A DNA stretch of 8,247 nucleotides, from the NCBI GenBank assembly GCA_009827205.1, contig WUAK01000119.1:1-8247 (forward strand), given 5' to 3'. The position numbers were made by a program, and so were the translations under genes. This stretch comes from Phycisphaeraceae bacterium. GTDB lineage: Bacteria > Planctomycetota > Phycisphaerae > Phycisphaerales > UBA1924. Of this stretch, positions 1 through 6,774 are shown one piece after another (positions within the stretch are counted from its first letter, which is position 1; every line of letters begins with the position of its first letter). Below the pieces are notes generated by a model that was given only the letters and a program-made list of their open reading frames with translations, was not told the origin of the DNA and did no database searches.

Positions 1-1231
1 GGTTCGCGCCGCCCGGCTGCGGCTCCGTGAATTTCACGGCATTGGCGAGGAAGTTGAACAGGATCTGCTGAAGCTTCCGTGGATCGGTCTCGATCTCGGG
101 CAGACCTTCTGAGACCTCAATCACGATATCGATGCCCTTGCGCCGTGCCAGAGGTTCGATAAGGCTCACAAGTGCCTCGCACACCTTGGAGATCGCGACG
201 GTCTCAACGCGGATATCGCTCCTGCCTGCCTGAATCTTGGCCATCTCAAGCAGGCTGTCGATCAGCTCGAGAAGGCTCCGCGAGGAGGTCAGGATGTTCT
301 CGAGGTAGCGCACACGCTTGCGGTGCTTGGTCGAATCGTCGCCCGCGTTTGCCTCTGCGCTAGCGATATCCATCAGCAGTTCAGCGAACCCGATGACCGA
401 GTTCAGCGGTGTTCGCAGTTCGTGAGAGACGTTGGCGACGAACTCACCCTTGAGCCTGGCGGACTCAAAGAGCGCCACGTTTGCGTTCGCCAGTTCCCCG
501 ACCTTCAGATCCAGCGCGGTGTTGATTGATCTGAGTTGATCCTGACTCCTCTGGATATGCTCGAGCATCGCGTTGAAGGCTTTGCCCAGCTCCTCAAACT
601 CATCGCCAGTCAAGATCTGGCTGCGCGCGCCCAGTTCACCATCGACAACGAGCTCAGCTGTCTGTTTCAACTCTCGAACCGGTTCGAGGATCAGCACCGA
701 AGTGATCAGGTAGAACACGAGCACCGCGAGCGCCAGCACCAAAGCACCGGCGCCCACAAGGTAGACGACATTAAACGCGAGGATCCTCGCCGCCTCGGTC
801 GATCGGCGGTCGAGTATCACGAGCGAGGTAAGCCTCTCCTGCTCGGGGGGGGTCGCCGTGTAGATGGGCTTGACGTAGTAGTACCTGCGAGCCGTGCCGT
901 CCCAGCTCGCCCACTGATAATCGAGGGGCGAGCCCTCCGTTTCGAAGAACTCGAGTGCCCGGGCGATGTCGCTGTCTTCCAGCGCGATCTCCTGCGCCTC
1001 AAGAAGACTGATTCTGGTTACGCCAAACGCATCAGATGCTTCCCCGCCCGGGTTCTCTCTGTCTGCCCGTTCCCAAGCAGCCACGAGTTGTCGCGAGAGC
1101 TCGTTCTGGGCCTCGCCAACCAGAGCATTCATGCGGAGCCAAGGCGCCAAGAGAGCCGCAAAGACGATCAGGACGATCGCGGCTCCGAAGAGAAGCAGAC
1201 ACTTATTGGCTAGGGAGATATCACGCCACAT
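1..1231 (-). CDS. Membrane sensor histidine kinase, partial (3' end beyond left edge)
   Basis: Sensor kinase of a two-component system: it should autophosphorylate on histidine and pass the phosphate to a response regulator not present here. About 410 residues are visible. In order: a membrane segment (about 11-29), an extracytoplasmic sensor region (about 30-150) that I do not recognise, a second membrane segment (about 155-178), HAMP (about 178-231, with a conserved Pro at 184 and a GDEFEEL stretch), a helical linker, and HisKA with the H-box FVANVSHELRTPLNSVIGF (phosphoacceptor His270). The ATPase domain begins near 385 with the N-box LANAVKF (Asn397) and is cut by the window edge, so the G-boxes are missing. 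There is no PAS domain. The ATG at 1231 is chosen because an in-frame TAG lies 15 nt upstream; the ribosome-binding site is weak (AGG only). A run of eight G (845-852, plus strand) lies in frame. The gene is divergent from miaB. The family call is firm; the signal is unknown. Confidence 0.93.
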   Translation of the reverse strand, partial: MWRDISLANKCLLLFGAAIVLIVFAALLAPWLRMNALVGEAQNELSRQLVAAWERADRENPGGEASDAFGVTRISLLEAQEIALEDSDIARALEFFETEGSPLDYQWASWDGTARRYYYVKPIYTATPPEQERLTSLVILDRRSTEAARILAFNVVYLVGAGALVLALAVLVFYLITSVLILEPVRELKQTAELVVDGELGARSQILTGDEFEELGKAFNAMLEHIQRSQDQLRSINTALDLKVGELANANVALFESARLKGEFVANVSHELRTPLNSVIGFAELLMDIASAEANAGDDSTKHRKRVRYLENILTSSRSLLELIDSLLEMAKIQAGRSDIRVETVAISKVCEALVSLIEPLARRKGIDIVIEVSEGLPEIETDPRKLQQILFNFLANAVKFTEPQPGGAN

Positions 1232-1307
1232 TCGCCTGAGAGTCTATCCGGACACACCGCTCGGTGATCCGAGGAACCCATCTCTTTGCGGGGCGTAGAG
1301 TTGCCCC
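1232..1307. promoter_or_regulatory. Divergent intergenic region between histidine kinase and miaB
   Basis: This 76-bp gap is the only real non-coding stretch in the window and must hold the start signals for both divergent genes unless promoters lie inside the coding regions. It has two short perfect inverted repeats: CTCGG-tgat-CCGAG (1260-1273) and GGGGC-gtagagtt-GCCCC (1290-1307). The second ends directly against the miaB start codon and could fold over its initiation region. I see no convincing -35/-10 pair on either strand. TAGACT (minus strand, 1246-1241) resembles a -10 box but has no matching -35. Neither gene has a strong Shine-Dalgarno sequence. The regulatory role is inferred from position. 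Confidence 0.5.
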
Positions 1308-2990
1308 ATGAGCGGACGCCGGGTCTATCTCGAAACCTTTGGATGCCAGATGAACGAGCTGGACTCGGAACTCGTCGCCGGCCAACTGGCCAGCCTGGGT
1401 TACCAGTTCACCTCACGATCAGATGAGGCCGACGTTGTGCTCTACAACACCTGCTCCGTGCGTGAGCAGGCCGAGCAGAAGGTCTGGAGCAGGCTCGGCG
1501 AACTCAGGGCGAGCAAGGCCGACAAGCCCGAGATGGTCGTCGGCGTGCTCGGATGCATGGCAGAGCGTGACGGCACGGACCTGATGAACCGGATGCCGGT
1601 CGTCGATGTCATGTGCGGGCCCGCCGAACTGGACAAGCTGCCCTCGCTCATCGACAACGCCGTCCGCACGCGCGAGAGCCTTGTCGCAGGTGACCCGGAA
1701 TCGGCATCGCTCAAATCCGTCAAAGCATCTGCCCTGCAGGGCTCAGCGTCGCGGCGCTCGGGCACGCTCGCCGCGGCTGAGGACTCACTCGAGTACCTCG
1801 ACCTATCCCGCTCTGTCAGCCCGATCGATCCGGTCGGCTCGATCCGCCAGAGCGCGTACGTCCGTATCACGCGCGGTTGCAACAAATTCTGCACCTACTG
1901 CGTCGTACCCTTCACCCGCGGAGCAGAAATCCACCGCCCGCCGAGCCACATCATCGAAGAAGTCCAGCGGCTGGCCGACCAGGGCGTGACCGAGATCACG
2001 CTGCTCGGGCAGACAGTCAACCACTACCGCTTCGAGCACGACTCAGCGACCCAGGTGGACGGCATCATCCAGTCCCAGAAGGGTCGAGCATTCAAGGGCG
2101 GACACACCCGCGACCCGCTCGCAGGCGAACGCGTCACGACCTTCGCCGACCTCCTCTACGAACTCCACGAGAAGGCCCCGAGTATCCAGCGTTTGCGATT
2201 CGTCACCAGCTACCCAAGAGACTTCGGAGACGATGTCCTAGAGGTCATCCGCGATTGCCCCCGTATCTGCAGGTATCTGCACGTCCCAGCACAAACGGGT
2301 TCGGACCGGATGCTCAAGATGATGAACCGGGGCTACACGGTCAGCCAATACGACGAGTTCGTCAGCCGAGCGCGTGAGCATCTACACCAGCCTGAGATCG
2401 GCAGACCCCTCATGATCTCAGGCGACATCATCGTTGGTTTCCCGACCGAGACCAACAAGGACTTTGCGCAGACCGTCGATCTCCTCGAACGCACCCGGTA
2501 CAAGAGCTGCTTCATCTTCAAGTACTCGCCCAGGCCAGGCACCGTCGCCTACGACAAGATCCCAGACGACATCCCCGATGCTGTCAAGCGTGAGCGCAAC
2601 AACGAACTGCTCGCAATCCAGAACAAGATCTCCGACGAGGTAAGCAAGGAGCAGATCGGCGCCCAGTACGACATCCTCGTTGAGGGACCCAGCCAGCGCC
2701 AGATCAAGGCCGCGGGCCTCAGCCAGCGCAACGCGAAGAAAGCAGCCGGGGGCGGCGTGCAGCTAACGATCGGAGGCCGCAGCGCAGACGAAACCGAAGA
2801 GCTCTCGGTGACTGCTGTGCTCGAACAGTCGGAGGGCGAGACTGTCCAGTTCTCAGGCCGCACCGACGGTGACCAGATCGTGATGTTCGATGCACCGAAG
2901 GAAACCGCCTCGGCGCTGCCGGGTCAGATCCGTCGCGTCAAGATCACCGATGGCTCTGGGCTCAGTCTGTTCGGTGATCTGCTCGATTAG
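1308..2990 (+). CDS. miaB: tRNA-2-methylthio-N6-dimethylallyladenosine synthase (MiaB)
   Basis: Radical-SAM methylthiotransferase that converts i6A37 to ms2i6A37 in tRNAs reading UNN codons, acting in the cytoplasm. The N-terminal UPF0004 domain opens with YLETFGCQMN and supplies Cys13, Cys49 and Cys83 for the auxiliary iron-sulfur cluster. The radical-SAM motif GCNKFCTYCVVPFTRG gives Cys191, Cys195 and Cys198. The C-terminal TRAM domain (about 455-558) includes VEGPS and GRTDGDQIVMF. At 560 residues it is longer than usual (about 440-475). The extra length sits in three places: before the radical-SAM motif (about 120-175), after LLGQTVNHY (about 241-265), and inside TRAM (about 468-515). The ATG fits because the conserved core starts six residues in. 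Its TAG overlaps the stop of the convergent methyltransferase. The closely related RimO and MtaB are less likely because of the ETFGCQMN start and the MiaB-like GRT TRAM pattern. Confidence 0.96.
   Translation: MSGRRVYLETFGCQMNELDSELVAGQLASLGYQFTSRSDEADVVLYNTCSVREQAEQKVWSRLGELRASKADKPEMVVGVLGCMAERDGTDLMNRMPVVDVMCGPAELDKLPSLIDNAVRTRESLVAGDPESASLKSVKASALQGSASRRSGTLAAAEDSLEYLDLSRSVSPIDPVGSIRQSAYVRITRGCNKFCTYCVVPFTRGAEIHRPPSHIIEEVQRLADQGVTEITLLGQTVNHYRFEHDSATQVDGIIQSQKGRAFKGGHTRDPLAGERVTTFADLLYELHEKAPSIQRLRFVTSYPRDFGDDVLEVIRDCPRICRYLHVPAQTGSDRMLKMMNRGYTVSQYDEFVSRAREHLHQPEIGRPLMISGDIIVGFPTETNKDFAQTVDLLERTRYKSCFIFKYSPRPGTVAYDKIPDDIPDAVKRERNNELLAIQNKISDEVSKEQIGAQYDILVEGPSQRQIKAAGLSQRNAKKAAGGGVQLTIGGRSADETEELSVTAVLEQSEGETVQFSGRTDGDQIVMFDAPKETASALPGQIRRVKITDGSGLSLFGDLLD
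2941..2980. repeat. Perfect 10-bp inverted repeat at the 3' end of miaB
   Basis: AGATCACCGA (2941-2950) and TCGGTGATCT (2971-2980) are exact reverse complements separated by 20 nt. They lie in the last codons of miaB and 7 bp past the stop of the convergent methyltransferase gene. The repeat would form a hairpin in either transcript, but no U-run follows on either strand, so it is not a standard intrinsic terminator. It may attenuate, protect mRNA ends or be a protein site; it could also be chance, since the arms encode the TRAM residues KITDG and LFGDL. Confidence 0.6.
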
Positions 2991-3766
2991 TCGGGTTTGT
3001 GCATGATGTGCACAACGCAGATCAGCCCCATCGTGACACAACCATCACTATCGGCATGCCTTTGGTGCAGATGCTGCATCTCTTCGACAAGTCTCTCCGC
3101 GTCCGGCCCTTCGTGTGGGACATAACTTGCCGACCGTGCGCGGCCGATTAGCCCCTCCAGATCGAGCCTGTATGAATAATCAAACACGTGCTCTTCTCTC
3201 TCGACAGTATCGAAAGGCGGCGCCAGTGTTGGCTCCCACTGCTCGACCGCGTGGATGCCAAACGTCTCGACCGCACCGGGCTTGACGATTTGCCTGTAGC
3301 GTTCGCTGGGCTCGTTGCCCGGCTTGTCGTCGTACCACAAGAGCGCAAGCTTGCCACCGGGCTTCAAGATGCGCGCGACCTCGGCGCATGACGCCACCGG
3401 TTCGAACCAGTGCCAGGCCTGACAGGATGTCACGAGATCAATGCTCTTATCAGGAAGCGTCGTGTTCTCTGCGGTGCCCTCGACCCACGAGATCAAGCCG
3501 TGTGACTCAGCCGCGGCCCGCATATCTCCATTTGGTTCAACTGCTCGGACATTTACACCCCGCTCAGCGAGTAAACGCGAGACGATTCCGGTCCCGGCGC
3601 CGATGTCCGCAGCGGCAAGATCATGAGGATCACCAAGCCCCATGAGAACTTTGTCGATCGCATCGAAGGGGTAGCTCGGCCTGTATTTCGCGTACAGCTC
3701 CGCACGGTTATCGAAGCGCGATGTCGGGTCCAGCTCCCATGGCTTCCTGTGCATCCTCTTGGTCAC
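2987..3766 (-). CDS. Class I SAM-dependent methyltransferase (Methyltransf_11 type)
   Basis: Rossmann-fold methyltransferase using S-adenosylmethionine; the substrate cannot be told from sequence. Motif I is ADIGAGTG (residues 53-60). The acidic residue ending strand 2 is Glu77 (VEPNGDM), motif II surrounds Asp110 (SIDLVTSCQ), QAWHWF follows at 116-121, and motif III is ILKPGGKLALLW (133-144). An N-terminal RAELYAKYRPSYP segment is typical of small-molecule methyltransferases in the UbiE/TAM1-like group. There are no membrane segments or signal peptide, so it is cytoplasmic. It starts with GTG inside the stop of the upstream VWA gene (GTGA overlap), with GAGGA 9 nt before it. The ATG four codons later has its AGG directly adjacent, too close to act as a ribosome-binding site, so GTG is preferred. 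It is probably the last gene of the minus-strand operon. A methyltransferase is an unusual companion for the two envelope-type genes and may simply have been appended. Confidence 0.9.
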   Translation of the reverse strand: MTKRMHRKPWELDPTSRFDNRAELYAKYRPSYPFDAIDKVLMGLGDPHDLAAADIGAGTGIVSRLLAERGVNVRAVEPNGDMRAAAESHGLISWVEGTAENTTLPDKSIDLVTSCQAWHWFEPVASCAEVARILKPGGKLALLWYDDKPGNEPSERYRQIVKPGAVETFGIHAVEQWEPTLAPPFDTVEREEHVFDYSYRLDLEGLIGRARSASYVPHEGPDAERLVEEMQHLHQRHADSDGCVTMGLICVVHIMHKPD

Positions 3767-6700
3767 GAGTTGTCTTCCTCGAACCGTTCACGCGCACGTC
3801 GCTTGGCAGCCAGCAGCCCGGATTCTTCCTTCATCTTCGTTTCCTTGGCAGGCTCTTCAACCTTGACCTCGGACTCTGACTTTGTAGGAGCAGGATTCGA
3901 GCGTGCCTGCTGCCTGGCCGCGATCCTCTGCCGCCTGGCCTGGATCGCTAGATCTGCCGCGTCCTTATCGGTCAGCTGGACTTGCTCCTGCTTTTCATCC
4001 CGTTTCGGTGCTCGTTTGAGCTGGCTCAGCGAAGGCGATGTCTGTGACGCTCGTGCGTAAGCGGCCTTCGGTGAACGCTCCGAAATGAACCGATCCCACG
4101 CGATCCGACGTGTCGCGATGTCCACCAGCATCACAACGATCGAGATGATGAGCATCGACCTCCAAAGCTGCGACTCGGCTTTGCGGGGTTCGATCTCGCT
4201 GCGGTCGAAGATTCTTGCGGCCTCGGGCAGCGAGAGGTCGAGTACGCGTCCGCCGGAGCTGTCAGCGATCTCCCGAAGCAGCTCGGGTTGTGCACGGAGT
4301 GATCGGTACTCGGTCGAAGTTGATTGCGTCGCGCCACCCAGCACGGGCGGCATCGGCTTCCCGTCTTTGAGTGGTCTGACGACCGCGATGTAGTTGCCGC
4401 TCAAAGCAACATCGACACTCGCATCATACTGCCCGGGCCCGATCTGCTCGAGCGTGACATCCATGCGCTCACCACCCGGACCGTAGACCGTCGCTGGAAC
4501 GATCAGTCCATCAACGGGCTCTCCATCTGCATCGACAGACAACACCCCAAGACGCATCCGTCCCGACTCGATCTGTGTCGTCAGCTCGACACCCTGCGCC
4601 GTGGGCGATCTCGCTATGGCCTGAGCGAGCTGTGACCAGAATGCGTCGTACCCCGCCCAGCCAAGCCAGGGAGCGGCCCACTGGTTGTGCGCGTCCGACG
4701 TAAACGCCGCGACCCTGCCCAGCCCGACCGCCCAGTATGAGAGCAGAGGCTCGCCCTCCGGTGTTGCCAGCACGTCGGTCACCAGCGGATCCTCGCGGAA
4801 CGCGGTGAGCACGAGCCCCTCGAGCGGGCGCATGTCCCCAAGACCGGACACAACCTGCGAAGCGCTCGGGAGTCGAACCGGAGTGAACGCCCCTTCCTTG
4901 ATGAGAGGATCACGCACGATGCGGACCGCTCGAACAAAGATCCTGGGCAGCACGCTCGGGTTTGTCACGGGGTAGTGCACCCCGCCGCCTTTCTCAGCCA
5001 TCGCAAACATCGTCTCGGTGTCCGAGAAGTCGCCGACCGAGATCGTAGAGACATTGATGTCCTGCTCCGCGAGCGCAGCACAGATGCCCGGGAGCCGGTC
5101 CGAGCCTTGCGACTGACCGTCAGAGAGCACGATGATGTGTTTCACCGCGGCTTCTGTGTTCACGAGCGCGGTGCGCGCCATGTCGAGTGCGGGCGGGATG
5201 TTCGTCCCGCCGCCAGAACCGATCGACTGGATTGCTGAGGTTGTTCCTGCAGGATCGTCGTTCGGGCCGAGCTCGACGACCCAGTCCGCCGAGTTTGAAA
5301 ACTTGATCACACCGACAAGGTCTGCTTCACCCAGACTCCGCGCCGCGGTCGCCGCTGCAGCATTTGCGATCTCCTGCTGCGACTGAAACGACCCGCCTAC
5401 CTTTGCACCCATCGAACCCGACGCGTCGAGCACGAGCACGATCGCGGTCCGACGCTCGACGAGCTTCTCAGATAAATCAAGATCCACCGGCAGGATCGGC
5501 TCGATCGGCGTTCCCGCCCAGCCGCCGGAGCCGAACGACGCGGGGCCGCCCGTCATGATCAGCCCGCCGCCCATGTCGCGCACGTGTGCCGCGAGCAGCA
5601 CCTGTGTCCTCTCGTCGATCGCGTCGGCGGGTACGTTCTGCAGCATCACCAGATCGAACGGCTGCAGCCCGAGCAGATCACTCGGGATCCCCTCCGGCGC
5701 AACGAGCCTCACATCTGCTCCGCCCGCCTCAAGACGGTTTGCAAGCACCGCGCCGGGCCCCGCGGGGTTTCCACTGCTGACACCATCGACAACGAGCACC
5801 GATCCCGACCCAGGGCTGATCGTGAACGCCTCCGCGATGTTGTTGTCCAGATGTGTGTCTCCCGCGAAAGCCTGCCGTCCCTGTTGAGCAACTCGGTCAG
5901 GATCAAACGCAGCTTCGAAACGGTTGATCCGCCCGGTACCGATCGGCAGATCAATAAGTATCGCGTGCCGACCCGGTCCAAGTGTGAGGCGTCGGTTTGT
6001 GCCGGGCTCTCCGCCGTTGATGTCGATTGGCGTGCCCTCGCTCGTGAGCCGAAGTGTGCCCGTCGTGCCCGAGACGGTGCTGATGACCACGCGCGCCGTG
6101 ATCACCGAGTCGGGCGGGGCCTGCGTCGGCACGATGAGCGACTCGACGATGGTCTCATCACCGACTCGGTACCCGATTGGTACAACATCAATTGGCAGTG
6201 AGCCCAGTTCCTCAGACGCGGTGATCGCATCTCCCGTCGTCTCGTTGCCGTCGCTGATAAGCAGGATCCGCCCCGTGGCATCGGGCGGCACGAGCGCAGC
6301 ACCGAGCCGGAGCGCATCCTCGATATCCGTCCCCTCGACGAGCGAGAGATCAAGATCCCGTTCGGCGATCGTCGCGCGCGTCGGAGTCGCCAAGGCAGCG
6401 CTCTCACCACCGAACGCGACGATACCGATCAGATCATCAGGACCCCGACCCGCGTCAAGCGTGCGCAGGTATCGCTCGACCGCGAGGACCACGTTTTGGC
6501 GCTCACCCGCCTCGTCGTACCCAACGAACCCGAACCTGCGAACAGAATCGGATACATCCACCACCGCCACAACCGCGAGCTTCGATGTCTCGCGTACAGA
6601 ACTCGCACCCGCGAGCATCGCTGCAACAAGTGCCAATAGCGCGAGCCTGGCAACAACCGCAGACCATCGTCGTGCCCTGGTCATCGCGACACACCAGCGC

Positions 6701-6774
6701 AACATCACGTACCCCAGCGGCACAATCAGGAGCAGCAACGCGAACCAGCGAGGATCGGCGAACGACACGCTCAA
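3763..6774 (-). CDS. Large membrane protein with two VWA domains and a GATase-like domain
   Basis: A 1003-residue envelope protein. Two N-terminal membrane segments (about 11-31 and 41-58) are joined by an Arg-rich cytoplasmic loop; the start (FADPRWFALLLLIVPLG) resembles BatA-type proteins. VWA domain 1 follows (about 66-200) with an intact metal site: DVSDS (73-77), Thr149, Asp175. Then come a beta-rich segment (about 205-320) and a glutamine-amidotransferase-like domain (about 325-440) with MTGGPASFGSGGW (407-419) but no catalytic Cys there. VWA domain 2 (about 443-630) has DASGS (450-454), Thr524 and Asp552. LLSYWAVGLGRV (677-688), a further beta domain, a third membrane segment (about 872-892) and a charged Lys/Glu/Arg tail (893-1003) complete it. 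The positive-inside rule puts residues 59-871 in the periplasm and the tail in the cytoplasm. The TTG start overlaps the upstream stop (TTGA), with GAGGA 6 nt before it; a GTG two codons later is the alternative. Its role is probably metal-dependent protein binding at the envelope; the exact function is unknown. Confidence 0.9.
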   Translation of the reverse strand: MSVSFADPRWFALLLLIVPLGYVMLRWCVAMTRARRWSAVVARLALLALVAAMLAGASSVRETSKLAVVAVVDVSDSVRRFGFVGYDEAGERQNVVLAVERYLRTLDAGRGPDDLIGIVAFGGESAALATPTRATIAERDLDLSLVEGTDIEDALRLGAALVPPDATGRILLISDGNETTGDAITASEELGSLPIDVVPIGYRVGDETIVESLIVPTQAPPDSVITARVVISTVSGTTGTLRLTSEGTPIDINGGEPGTNRRLTLGPGRHAILIDLPIGTGRINRFEAAFDPDRVAQQGRQAFAGDTHLDNNIAEAFTISPGSGSVLVVDGVSSGNPAGPGAVLANRLEAGGADVRLVAPEGIPSDLLGLQPFDLVMLQNVPADAIDERTQVLLAAHVRDMGGGLIMTGGPASFGSGGWAGTPIEPILPVDLDLSEKLVERRTAIVLVLDASGSMGAKVGGSFQSQQEIANAAAATAARSLGEADLVGVIKFSNSADWVVELGPNDDPAGTTSAIQSIGSGGGTNIPPALDMARTALVNTEAAVKHIIVLSDGQSQGSDRLPGICAALAEQDINVSTISVGDFSDTETMFAMAEKGGGVHYPVTNPSVLPRIFVRAVRIVRDPLIKEGAFTPVRLPSASQVVSGLGDMRPLEGLVLTAFREDPLVTDVLATPEGEPLLSYWAVGLGRVAAFTSDAHNQWAAPWLGWAGYDAFWSQLAQAIARSPTAQGVELTTQIESGRMRLGVLSVDADGEPVDGLIVPATVYGPGGERMDVTLEQIGPGQYDASVDVALSGNYIAVVRPLKDGKPMPPVLGGATQSTSTEYRSLRAQPELLREIADSSGGRVLDLSLPEAARIFDRSEIEPRKAESQLWRSMLIISIVVMLVDIATRRIAWDRFISERSPKAAYARASQTSPSLSQLKRAPKRDEKQEQVQLTDKDAADLAIQARRQRIAARQQARSNPAPTKSESEVKVEEPAKETKMKEESGLLAAKRRARERFEEDNS
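3767..3780 (-). promoter_or_regulatory. Ribosome-binding site deciding the GTG start of the methyltransferase
   Basis: GAGGA (3780-3776, minus strand) lies 9 nt before GTG 3766, within the final codons of the VWA gene. The GTG overlaps the VWA stop as GTGA, which favours coupled translation. Confidence 0.6.

Noticed and set aside
536..1213. 225-residue plus-strand open frame
   Set aside because: It is antisense to the histidine kinase, whose frame has continuous membrane, HAMP and HisKA signatures; the plus-strand product has no recognisable domain.
1241..1246. TAGACT as a -10 box for the histidine kinase
   Set aside because: No acceptable -35 element was found 16-18 bp upstream, and the implied leader would be very short.
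2941..2980. Rho-independent terminator for miaB or the methyltransferase
   Set aside because: The stem is perfect, but no U-run follows on either strand and the loop is long, so it is listed only as an inverted repeat.
5455..5800. Active glutamine amidotransferase domain in the VWA protein
   Set aside because: The expected nucleophile region reads MTGGPASFGSGGW with no Cys, so the fold is probably non-catalytic.
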